Source of the DNA: Planococcus sp. (in: firmicutes)
Lineage (GTDB): Bacteria > Bacillota > Bacilli > Bacillales_A > Planococcaceae
Assembly (NCBI GenBank): GCA_030147455.1
Contig: JASKZU010000033.1
Span: 1-7,112, forward strand
Direction of reading: 5' to 3'
Length of the DNA: 7,112 nt
Within the stretch, counting starts at the first letter, position 1. Every line of letters starts with the position of its first letter. This document shows positions 1 through 5,540 of the stretch, one piece after another. The notes beneath the pieces were generated by a model. That model was not told the origin of the DNA. It did not search any database and worked only from the letters and a program-made list of their open reading frames with translations. The position numbers and the translations under genes are program-made.

Positions 1-287
1 GCAACAGCCGTTCCTGCCACGGATGGTTCATGATAGTTATGACTGCTCAAAGCAACAGTTTTAGTCATTGGATTATAATGGTCGCTCAACATGCCCCGGC
101 TTTCAATTACCTTGATGTTGTGCAGGCCATTCTGGTCAAGGATAATCCGAGCGACTTCCGCTCCTGTGTGGCCAGAAGTCGAACGAACTTTAGAGTATTT
201 TCCGTATGTGCTTTTCAACTTCATCTGAGCCCAAATCGGCACAATCAGTAAGATGGCAAAGTAAATTAAATATCCGCCCAATCCCAT
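1..287 (-). CDS. yugP: YugP-like membrane zinc metallopeptidase, N-terminal part (cut by window edge)
   Basis: The first 95 codons are present and the frame is open to base 1, so the C-terminal part lies outside the window. The start is the ATG at 287; an AGAGAGG stretch lies about 12 bases upstream. The protein begins with a hydrophobic membrane segment (about residues 5-20, YLIYFAILLIVPIWAQ). A soluble region follows with the hallmarks of the YugP/Zn-peptidase-2 family as I know it: STYGKYSKVRS, TGAEVARIILDQNGL, SDHYNPMTKTVALS and NYHEPSVAGTAVA. The last motif sits just before where family members carry the HExxH zinc-binding site, so the catalytic motif itself is not visible. Family members are usually about 220-230 residues, so somewhat under half is present. 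Substrates of this family are not established. The gene starts 34 bases after the ypjA stop with no terminator between them, so the two are probably cotranscribed. The family call is firm; the symbol is by similarity only. Confidence 0.85.
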   Translation of the reverse strand, partial: MGLGGYLIYFAILLIVPIWAQMKLKSTYGKYSKVRSTSGHTGAEVARIILDQNGLHNIKVIESRGMLSDHYNPMTKTVALSSHNYHEPSVAGTAV

Positions 288-321
288 GGTATGAATCAAC
301 CTCTCTATTGTTTCGTTAAGT

Positions 322-957
322 CTATTTTACCTGTTTTCTTGTTGCCTGGTCAACTGATACGCCACGCTCCGGCTGTTTGTTCAGCAAAGCGGCAAACCAT
401 GCGAACGTGATGCAGGCAATCGACAGCCAAAAAGTGAAGTAGCCGATTTGGGCGCTAAAGTCGCTTAAACTTGAATAAATCGGCATTTGCCCAAACACGT
501 AATCAATCACATCATTATGCAGCGTCCAGACAGCGGCAATAGCAACAGAAAGATAGCCGAAACGGTAATGGTCGATATAAAGTACCGCCTGCAATGCCAT
601 GGCAAAATGGGAAGCAACCAGCATCCACCCCATCCAGCCGATCGAACCTGTCTGCCACAATGTCAGCAAGTTCATGACGACTGCCCATAAGCCGTATTTG
701 ATGAGCGTAATAAAAGCCAGCGACTCGAGCAATGAACTGCGTTTCCCGAATATCCATAACCCGAGGACCAGTGTAAAGAACAAGCTGGCCGTTGGGCTGT
801 CTGGAACAAAAATGAGAAAAATAGGTTCGGTGATGCGCAATTGCCAGCCATACCAAATAAAGCCGTAGATTGATCCGCCCAGGTTAACGAAGAACAGCAA
901 AATCAGAAAAGGACGAAACATCAGCCACGCTGAAATTTTTGAAACCAACTGCAACAT
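322..957 (-). CDS. ypjA: YpjA family polytopic membrane protein (DUF1405)
   Basis: This is a 211-residue, strongly hydrophobic protein with about six predicted membrane segments (roughly residues 15-37, 55-71, 79-99, 108-127, 133-147 and 170-193). It has a short polar C-terminal tail rich in K/R/Q. It resembles the DUF1405 family, including the VPDSPTASLFF motif after the first segment and the HNDVIDY motif near residue 147. The position directly after qcrC matches ypjA in Bacillus. The function is unknown; a link to respiration is suggested only by conserved neighbourhood. The ATG at 957 is supported by an AAGGAAG ribosome binding site about 7 bases upstream. The qcrC terminator ends only about 20 bases upstream, leaving essentially no room for a separate promoter. 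Expression therefore depends on read-through or on a promoter inside qcrC or the terminator region. Confidence 0.88.
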   Translation of the reverse strand: MLQLVSKISAWLMFRPFLILLFFVNLGGSIYGFIWYGWQLRITEPIFLIFVPDSPTASLFFTLVLGLWIFGKRSSLLESLAFITLIKYGLWAVVMNLLTLWQTGSIGWMGWMLVASHFAMALQAVLYIDHYRFGYLSVAIAAVWTLHNDVIDYVFGQMPIYSSLSDFSAQIGYFTFWLSIACITFAWFAALLNKQPERGVSVDQATRKQVK

Positions 958-977
958 GAAATCTTCCTTTCTTGTGC

Positions 978-1010
978 AGAAAAAAAGAGCCGGTTTCCCG
1001 ACTCTTTTCT
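978..1010 (-). terminator. Rho-independent terminator after qcrC
   Basis: Read on the minus strand, an 11-pair stem forms between bases 1008-998 and 993-983 (AAAAGAGUCGG with CCGGCUCUUUU, one G-U pair). It closes on a GAAA tetraloop (997-994) and is followed by a run of seven T residues (986-980). This is a textbook intrinsic terminator. It starts about 10 bases after the qcrC stop codon, so it closes the qcrABC operon and probably reduces transcription into ypjA. The stem has A/T-rich flanks on both sides, so it could in principle act in the plus direction too, but there is no plus-strand gene for it to serve. Confidence 0.92.
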
Positions 1011-1019
1011 TTTGCCAAC

Positions 1020-1808
1020 TTATTCAGCTTCAAGTCCAGCGATAAACTCTGCAAGGACTTGCAGGTCTTCATCAGACTCTGATCCTTCCCAAGAAGGCGG
1101 CATTACTTGTGCTCCATCTCTTTCGATGCCGTTTACAGCAATTTGAGCGATTTCTTCAGGTGTGTGGCCAGTACCAATCAATGATGGTCCGACGGCTCCT
1201 TCGAAATTGTCGCCATGACAGCTGATACATGCAGAAGCGGTGTAGATTTCATAAGCCGGATCTGACGTATCTACTTCTACTTCATCCGTGATTTCCCCTT
1301 GGCGGGCTGCAGCTTCCCAGTCATGGTTAGCAACAGATTCCCAAGTTAGGAAAATGATTGAAGCGATTGCCAAAAGCATAAAGCCGGTCGGCAATGGACG
1401 TTTTGATGGGCGTCTTTCCGGTCCGCGATCGAGGAACGGTGCCAGCATCAAGGCTCCGAATGCAAGACCCGGAATGATGATGGCGCCGACGATGTTGAAT
1501 GGGCCGGACGCAAATTCATATTTCAATAATTGGTATAAGAACAAGAAATACCAGTCTGGCAATGGGATATAAGCTGTGTCTGTTGGATCCGCCTGGCCTT
1601 CAAGAGGCGATGGATGGGCAACAGTCAAGATCAGATATCCGATTAAGAAAACCGAACCGATCATCCATTCTTTTAGAAGGAAGTTCGGCCAGAAGGCTTC
1701 TGTTTTGCCAGGATATTCGGAGTAGTCTTTTGGGATATTCGCTTTCCGAAACTCTTTGCTCGGTACGCGGGAATCCTCTACAAATTTCATCCCTTTTCCG
1801 CGGTGCAT
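1020..1808 (-). CDS. qcrC: Menaquinol:cytochrome c reductase subunit QcrC (subunit IV fused to cytochrome c)
   Basis: This is the third subunit of the Bacillus-type bc complex, which passes electrons from menaquinol through QcrA and QcrB to a c-type heme on the outer membrane face. The 262 residues read as subunit IV (C-terminal half of cytochrome b) fused to a cytochrome c domain. The first part contains IPKDYSEYPGKTEAFWPN, membrane segments at about 48-66, 105-125 and 140-157, and the conserved PDWYF (84-88) of the quinol site. The exported domain carries one CxxCH heme site (CISCH, 194-198), and M236 in QVMPPSW is the likely sixth heme ligand. Length is close to B. subtilis QcrC (about 255). 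The ATG at 1808 has a perfect AAGGAGG ribosome binding site 7 bases upstream, and MHRGKGMKFV matches the family N-terminus. From residue 171 on I count 21 D/E, one R and no K, an unusually acidic exposed domain. The gene is followed by an intrinsic terminator. Confidence 0.97.
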   Translation of the reverse strand: MHRGKGMKFVEDSRVPSKEFRKANIPKDYSEYPGKTEAFWPNFLLKEWMIGSVFLIGYLILTVAHPSPLEGQADPTDTAYIPLPDWYFLFLYQLLKYEFASGPFNIVGAIIIPGLAFGALMLAPFLDRGPERRPSKRPLPTGFMLLAIASIIFLTWESVANHDWEAAARQGEITDEVEVDTSDPAYEIYTASACISCHGDNFEGAVGPSLIGTGHTPEEIAQIAVNGIERDGAQVMPPSWEGSESDEDLQVLAEFIAGLEAE

Positions 1809-1815
1809 AGTGTCC

Positions 1816-1841
1816 CCTCCTTAAAATCCTTAATCAAGGAT
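1816..1841 (-). promoter_or_regulatory. qcrC ribosome binding site preceded by a short hairpin
   Basis: The 36-base spacer between qcrB and qcrC holds a perfect Shine-Dalgarno sequence AAGGAGG (1822-1816). Just upstream is a perfect 6-bp hairpin, AUCCUU-GAUU-AAGGAU on the minus strand (1841-1826). The upstream arm UCCUU is complementary both to its hairpin partner AAGGA and to the AAGGA of the ribosome binding site. The two pairings are mutually exclusive. The hairpin is visible; a role in setting QcrC translation is inference. Confidence 0.55.
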
Positions 1842-1844
1842 GAA

Positions 1845-2519
1845 TTACAATGGTCCTGAAATACCTTGTCTTCTGATCATGATAAAGTGTGCTGCGAGCA
1901 ACCCAAGCAAAGCAGCAGGCAAGAAGAAGACGTGAATCGCGAAGAAGCGAGTCAACGTTTGAGCGCCGAGGATTGTTGTATCCCCTGCAAGCAACGTTTT
2001 GATCGTATCACCGATTACCGGTACAGAAGCTGCAATTTCAATCCCAACTTTTGTTGCGAACAATGCTTTCATGTCCCATGGAAGCAAGTAGCCTGTGAAT
2101 GAAAGGCCGAGGATTACGCCAAATAGCAATACTCCTACAATCCAGTTCAATTCACGAGGTTTTTTATAAGACCCTGTGAAGAATACGCGCAGTGTATGAA
2201 GGAAAATCATAACTACTACGAGAGAAGCTCCCCAGTGGTGCATCCCACGCACAATTTCTCCAAAAGCGACTTCGTTCTGGAGATAATAAACCGACTGCCA
2301 AGCATTTTCAATATCGGGTACATAATACATCGTTAGGAACATACCGGATAAGATTTGGATAACTGTGATAAAGAACGTCAGTCCTCCGAAACAATAAACA
2401 AATGCTGAAAAGTGGTGTGCGGGGTTGACGTGTTCCGGTACTTCATGGTCTGCAATATCGCGCCAAATCGGCGTGATGTCCAATCGCTCATCTACCCAAT
2501 CATATAACTTGTTTAGCAC
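1845..2519 (-). CDS. qcrB: Menaquinol:cytochrome c reductase cytochrome b subunit QcrB
   Basis: This is the membrane diheme cytochrome b of the bc complex, of the short b6-like type (224 residues, the same as I recall for B. subtilis QcrB). Heme ligands fit the b6 spacing: H94 with H196 and H108 with H211, within RGMHHWGAS, IFLHTLRVF, AIHVFFLP and AAHFIMIRRQG. C43 (in FVYCFGG) matches the cysteine that holds an additional covalently bound heme in cytochrome b6 and B. subtilis QcrB. GYLLPWDMK (143-151) is a conserved quinol-site region. Four membrane helices are expected, around 38-64, 96-114, 126-146 and 190-214. The start is a GTG at 2519 with AAGGGGG about 10 bases upstream; the N-terminus LNKLYDWVDERLDITP fits the family exactly, so no other start is needed. 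It lies 22 bases after the qcrA stop and 36 before qcrC, within one operon. Confidence 0.97.
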   Translation of the reverse strand: MLNKLYDWVDERLDITPIWRDIADHEVPEHVNPAHHFSAFVYCFGGLTFFITVIQILSGMFLTMYYVPDIENAWQSVYYLQNEVAFGEIVRGMHHWGASLVVVMIFLHTLRVFFTGSYKKPRELNWIVGVLLFGVILGLSFTGYLLPWDMKALFATKVGIEIAASVPVIGDTIKTLLAGDTTILGAQTLTRFFAIHVFFLPAALLGLLAAHFIMIRRQGISGPL

Positions 2520-2541
2520 TGGTGTCGTACCCCCTTAACTA

Positions 2542-3045
2542 TTAAACTAAAGTGTTTGCTTTTACTGCCCCGATAGCTACAAAGCCATCTTGATCTTCAA
2601 CGTCGTACTCGTCAAGAGGACCGGTCGGCGGCGTACCCGGAATGTTCTGGCCATTCTTTTCATAGCGGCCGGCGTGGCATGGGCAGAAGAACTGTGTTGG
2701 ATGTTCTGCATCCCCACCCCAGTTGACTGTGCAACCCAAGTGTTTGCAGACAGGTGACAAGGCAATCAATTTGTCGCCTTCTTTGTAAACCCAAGCAGAG
2801 TTTGTGACGTCTGATGTATACCAACCGTCGATTTGCTCGTAAGAAAAGTCAACTCGAACAGGCTCTTCTGTGATTTCAGAAACTGCTTTGTCTGTTAGTA
2901 CATAGTCTCCGGCTCCGTGTTGCTGAAGAATTGGATCGACCGCAAAACGCACCATCGGCATCAGCATCCCTGCTGCCATGAAGCCGCCTACACCCGTAAG
3001 TGTGTAACCTAAAAATTGGCGTCGTGATACACGATTATTACTCAT
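2542..3045 (-). CDS. qcrA: Menaquinol:cytochrome c reductase Rieske iron-sulfur subunit QcrA
   Basis: This is the Rieske 2Fe-2S protein that takes the first electron from menaquinol and passes it to the cytochrome c domain of QcrC. With the chosen ATG at 3045 it has 167 residues, the usual Bacillus length. The N-terminus has a twin-arginine motif (SRRQFLG, 7-13) and one hydrophobic segment (about 14-32), indicating Tat export and retention as an uncleaved anchor. The cluster motifs are CKHLGC (100-105) and CPCHAGRY (121-128): C100, H102, C121 and H124 as ligands, C105 and C123 as the disulfide. The serine of the classical CPCHGS box is replaced by glycine, typical of low-potential menaquinol Rieske proteins. 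An in-frame ATG at 3093 would add 16 residues but has no ribosome binding site, whereas the 3045 start follows AGAGGGGGGA. A promoter lies about 75 bases upstream. Confidence 0.97.
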   Translation of the reverse strand: MSNNRVSRRQFLGYTLTGVGGFMAAGMLMPMVRFAVDPILQQHGAGDYVLTDKAVSEITEEPVRVDFSYEQIDGWYTSDVTNSAWVYKEGDKLIALSPVCKHLGCTVNWGGDAEHPTQFFCPCHAGRYEKNGQNIPGTPPTGPLDEYDVEDQDGFVAIGAVKANTLV

Positions 3046-3060
3046 TCTTTTCCCCCCTCT

Positions 3061-3099
3061 AACATTCAAGGTCAGTCCAATGGACATAGTCATTCAAAT
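3061..3099 (-). repeat. Palindrome and flanking direct repeats in the qcrA leader
   Basis: Between the predicted transcription start and the qcrA ribosome binding site there is an 11-base palindrome, GTCCA-T-TGGAC on the minus strand (3085-3075). It is flanked by two copies of TTGAATG (3097-3091 and 3069-3063). A one-base centre makes an RNA hairpin unlikely, so a protein-binding DNA site is the more natural reading, but the arrangement could also be chance. Confidence 0.35.
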
Positions 3100-3119
3100 A
3101 TAATTACTAGGACAACCTA

Positions 3120-3148
3120 ATGATATATCAATCAAAACATGAGGTCAA
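3120..3148 (-). promoter_or_regulatory. Sigma-A type promoter of qcrABC
   Basis: On the minus strand a -35 element TTGACC (3148-3143; 5 of 6 to consensus) and a -10 element TATCAT (3125-3120; 5 of 6) are separated by exactly 17 bases. This predicts a transcription start near 3113 and a leader of roughly 68 bases before the qcrA ATG. A 10-base palindrome TGATATATCA (3130-3121) overlaps the -10 element. No terminator lies between ypiF and this promoter, so read-through from ypiA-ypiB-ypiF may add to qcr expression. Confidence 0.75.
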
Positions 3149-3173
3149 TATTGCATTGGGTTGAACGGAACAC

Positions 3174-3182
3174 TTTGTGAAC
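3174..3182 (+). promoter_or_regulatory. Candidate ResD-like binding box upstream of the qcrA promoter
   Basis: TTTGTGAAC on the plus strand differs at one base from the TTTGTGAAT box I recall for the redox response regulator ResD of B. subtilis. ResDE is reported to control the qcrABC (petCBD) operon there. The box centres about 65 bases upstream of the predicted start site, a normal place for an activator, and lies just downstream of the ypiF stop codon. A perfect 6-base inverted repeat (ACACTT 3170-3175, AAGTGT 3195-3200) surrounds it. A single short match is weak evidence. Confidence 0.35.
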
Positions 3183-3185
3183 ATT

Positions 3186-3638
3186 TCATGAATGAAGTGT
3201 CCATTCTTTCGTAAACAGCGGTAGCACTTGACGCAGCTGGTCTTCCATCACAGATTTTTTGAAGTTTTGGTCCATATCGCCTGTCGGGATGGCCGGCAGC
3301 CACAATATGTTCGCCAATTCTTCCATGCCGCGCCACTGGGCATCTGTTGTCAAATAAAACACGTGGCGAAAACTGGTTTTGGCAAACTCTTCCTTCAGCT
3401 CATTCGCAAGCTTTGTTCGGTCGCTGCCGCTGGCGTAAGAGACAGGCGGAAGCAGCAAAATACGCCCTTTAAATTGTTTTTCCAATATAGCGGTTAGAGA
3501 TTGCATATATTCCGAAGCAGCCGCGCTCGCCTTTATGCCGGCATCACTAAGATCCAGTTCAACCAAAGGAACTACCGCCGTGTCCACATATTGTTTTTGA
3601 GTTGTATATTGGTCCAAATCTTTGCTCATAAAATGCAT
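3186..3638 (-). CDS. ypiF: YpiF family protein of unknown function (DUF2487)
   Basis: This is a 150-residue protein with no signal peptide or membrane helix, so probably cytosolic. It resembles the DUF2487 family and sits where ypiF sits in Bacillus and Listeria, between ypiB and qcrA or its equivalent. Visible features are a YVDTAVVPLVELDL segment near the N-terminus (17-30), a strand-like GRILLLPPVSYAS (58-70), HVFYLTTDAQW (92-102) and LWLPAIPTGDMD (112-123). The function is not known and I do not assign one. The ATG at 3638 is chosen because a GGAG motif lies 12 bases upstream, inside the last codons of ypiB; a second in-frame ATG at 3629 is possible but would be too far from it. The ypiB stop is only 7 bases away, which suggests translational coupling. 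Confidence 0.86.
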   Translation of the reverse strand: MHFMSKDLDQYTTQKQYVDTAVVPLVELDLSDAGIKASAAASEYMQSLTAILEKQFKGRILLLPPVSYASGSDRTKLANELKEEFAKTSFRHVFYLTTDAQWRGMEELANILWLPAIPTGDMDQNFKKSVMEDQLRQVLPLFTKEWTLHS

Positions 3639-3645
3639 CGTTTGT

Positions 3646-4206
3646 TCACACTCCGTTTTTTTTCATCGATTTGACCGTCGAAAGCAAGGCCGATAGTTCG
3701 AAAAACCGTTCTTTGTCGCCGGCATCCAAGGCAACATCGATTTGCTTAAGGATCGTTTCTATTTGAAATGATGAAAGGCTTTCACTCAGCACCTGCTCTG
3801 CTATTAAGCGGTCCTGCTCGCATACTGCAGCGCCTTTAGGCAAATGCGGATTTTCCTCCAGCACGGACAAGTACAACGGCGCAGGCGGAAGGCTCGGGAA
3901 ATTCAATTGCACATAAAGCGCCTCGTCAGGATGCAGCCGAAGGTCGTGGAAAGATTTTTCGGCATCCGCAGTCATTAGTTTGCCTTTATAAAACTGAAAC
4001 GGCACTTCCTTGGATTCTGTCGTGGACATGACCATCGCGCGCGGGCAGTAATGCGCTTCTTCTACGAAATGGGTTTTCTCCAACAGTTCGTCATTGCTCA
4101 GCAAGTAATTGAGGATCCAGATGCATTCACGCCTTTTCATCTTATAGGCTCCAAGGAACCAACGCATAAATTGCTTTTTCTCGCCTACAGAAACGGATGC
4201 AGTCAT
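3646..4206 (-). CDS. ypiB: YpiB/ReoY family protein (UPF0302 domain plus IDEAL domain)
   Basis: This is a 186-residue cytosolic protein. The N-terminal UPF0302 domain (about residues 8-115) includes KKQFMRWFLGAYKMKRRECIW (10-30), where two basic and aromatic stretches match the family start, and the HYCPRAMVMST segment. The C-terminal helix pair (about 136-175) is an IDEAL domain, named for its core sequence; here the core reads IDVAL (156-160). In Listeria monocytogenes the homologue ReoY, together with ReoM, controls ClpCP-dependent breakdown of MurA, the first enzyme of peptidoglycan precursor synthesis. The same role here is inferred from family membership. The ATG at 4206 has an AGGGGG ribosome binding site about 9 bases upstream. 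The gene lies 15 bases after ypiA and 7 before ypiF, so the three form an operon. Confidence 0.92.
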   Translation of the reverse strand: MTASVSVGEKKQFMRWFLGAYKMKRRECIWILNYLLSNDELLEKTHFVEEAHYCPRAMVMSTTESKEVPFQFYKGKLMTADAEKSFHDLRLHPDEALYVQLNFPSLPPAPLYLSVLEENPHLPKGAAVCEQDRLIAEQVLSESLSSFQIETILKQIDVALDAGDKERFFELSALLSTVKSMKKNGV

Positions 4207-4221
4207 GATCTTTCCCCCTTT

Positions 4222-5475
4222 TTAGTCGAACGATTCGAGCCAATCAAACCACTGTGGGTTTTCCGGCTCTAATGCTTGCAGCTGTTTGATTATTTCGAGA
4301 GCCTGCTCTCTTTTTCCTTCTTCTACCAAAAACAATGCATATGATTCTAAAAAACCGGCATCATCGGAAAATGCGGGATGGGCTTTTTCGTAATATTCCA
4401 GTGCCCGGCCAAACTGTTCTGTCCGGTCATATGCCTGGGCAATCAATGGGTACAGTGCATTCCAATCGTTACCGCTCTCGACAGCCATATGTGCGAGTTC
4501 CAAAAGTTCTGCGTCCCGCTCTTCTGCATGAAAGTAAGACATGAGTGCATATAAGGCTTCCATATATTCAGGATCCAGTGCAATCGCCTGCCTCAACAAA
4601 TCGACGCCTTCCCCGTCTTTGCCCAGTTTAAGGGCCAGCTTCCCTGCAAACAAATACAATTCTTTATCGAACTCATCGCGTGCCAGCCCTTGAGTGATGG
4701 CTTCATAGGCCTGCTTGTATTCTTCCATCATATTGAATGACTGGGCTTTTAAGAGGTAGGCGGAAAAATAATCTGCATCCGCCGCTAAAAGCTCATCCAG
4801 CCTTTTTACCGACAACTCGTATTGCTTTGTTTGAAACGCAGCAAAAGCAGCACCGAACAATACATCGGGTTTGCTTTCCTGTTTTAACGCCCGCTCATAA
4901 TGCGGCAGTGCTTCTTCATACGCCGCACCCGCACTGTAAACTTCAGCAAGCCGCTCGTTTATGTCGACGCCTTCAATAACGATGTTTTTCGCTTCAAGCT
5001 CCTGGTAAATGCGCGCAGATTCCAAGTAACGGCCCGAATCGAGCAGTAGCTCCGCTTTTGCCTGCTGCAGCAGTGATTCGTTCGGCATCAAGCCGATCGC
5101 TTCATCCAAGCGGTTTTCGGCCGCTTCCAAAAGCCCCTGCAACTGAAACAGATCGGCAAGTGTAACAAGTGCCTGTGCGTATAATTCATCGTCAGGCGTA
5201 ATTTCCATCAGCTCGTTCAGCGCCTCGTCTTCGCGGTCTGCATCAATCAGCAAATTCGCGCGGTCGATGTGAAGCTGCGTTTCTTCCGGAAACAAGTATT
5301 GCAGATGTTCGACAACTTGAAGCGCTTCTTCGATAAACCCGATTTCCTGGAACCATTCCATCACACCGTATTGTTCATCAGGATCGCCTTTCAGCAAATA
5401 ATCGCCGAGCACCCGGTCGAGTGCCGCCGTATCTCCTGCCTGTACGGCTTCCTGTAATTTTTCCAACGTTGCCAT
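4222..5475 (-). CDS. ypiA: YpiA family tetratricopeptide-repeat protein
   Basis: This is a 417-residue, acidic, all-helical protein built almost entirely of TPR-like repeats of about 34 residues. Clear units are near 104-137, 174-207, 237-270, 273-306, 340-373 and 375-408, with typical endings such as ALDPEYMEAL and ALEPENPQWF. No signal peptide, membrane helix or catalytic domain is visible, so it probably acts in the cytosol as a protein-protein interaction scaffold. Its partner is unknown. The neighbours YpiB and YpiF are the obvious candidates because the three genes stay together in Bacillus and Listeria. The ATG at 5475 is preceded by an AGGTGATG ribosome binding region at normal spacing. 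The gene follows the aroA terminator, with a possible own promoter in the 88-base gap. Confidence 0.9.
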   Translation of the reverse strand: MATLEKLQEAVQAGDTAALDRVLGDYLLKGDPDEQYGVMEWFQEIGFIEEALQVVEHLQYLFPEETQLHIDRANLLIDADREDEALNELMEITPDDELYAQALVTLADLFQLQGLLEAAENRLDEAIGLMPNESLLQQAKAELLLDSGRYLESARIYQELEAKNIVIEGVDINERLAEVYSAGAAYEEALPHYERALKQESKPDVLFGAAFAAFQTKQYELSVKRLDELLAADADYFSAYLLKAQSFNMMEEYKQAYEAITQGLARDEFDKELYLFAGKLALKLGKDGEGVDLLRQAIALDPEYMEALYALMSYFHAEERDAELLELAHMAVESGNDWNALYPLIAQAYDRTEQFGRALEYYEKAHPAFSDDAGFLESYALFLVEEGKREQALEIIKQLQALEPENPQWFDWLESFD

Positions 5476-5529
5476 TTACATCACCTATTCTTTGCAATTA
5501 GTCATATAGTTATCGTACACGAAACCATC

Positions 5530-5538
5530 ATTCTAGCA
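5530..5538 (-). promoter_or_regulatory. Candidate extended -10 promoter of ypiA-ypiB-ypiF
   Basis: The minus strand reads TGCTAGAAT (5538-5530), a -10 hexamer TAGAAT (5 of 6) with the TGn extension, directly after the aroA terminator. No good -35 element is visible at 16-18 bases; that stretch lies inside the terminator hairpin. Extended -10 promoters can work with a poor -35. This is the best candidate in the 88-base gap, but it is not certain. Confidence 0.4.
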
Positions 5539-5540
5539 TA

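Noticed and set aside
515..856. A 113-codon minus-strand open frame inside ypjA, and several 60-100 codon plus-strand frames across the window
   Set aside because: They lie wholly inside well-supported genes in other frames, have no family-like motifs, and read as shadows. The plus-strand ones lack supporting promoters and ribosome binding sites.
1049..1064. CTGCAAG-GA-CTTGCAG inverted repeat inside the 3' end of qcrC
   Set aside because: The 7-base arms fall within codons for a normal family sequence (LQVLAE); a 2-base loop is too tight for a hairpin, and one isolated repeat is compatible with chance.
1499..1810. A 103-codon plus-strand frame antisense to qcrC
   Set aside because: Composition mirrors the conserved qcrC codons and the product has no recognisable domain; nothing supports expression.
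3046..3093. Upstream in-frame ATG that would extend QcrA by 16 residues
   Set aside because: There is no ribosome binding site before it. The twin-arginine motif and family length fit the 3045 start, which has a strong GA-rich ribosome binding site.
3175..3192. Rex-type operator (TTGTGA-N6-TCACAA) near the qcrA promoter
   Set aside because: The left half matches but the right half reads CATGAA, only 2 of 6 to the expected half-site. A ResD-like box is the better reading of the same bases.
3170..3200. ACACTT/AAGTGT inverted repeat as a ypiF terminator
   Set aside because: The stem is only 6 pairs with a long loop and has no T run after it on the minus strand.
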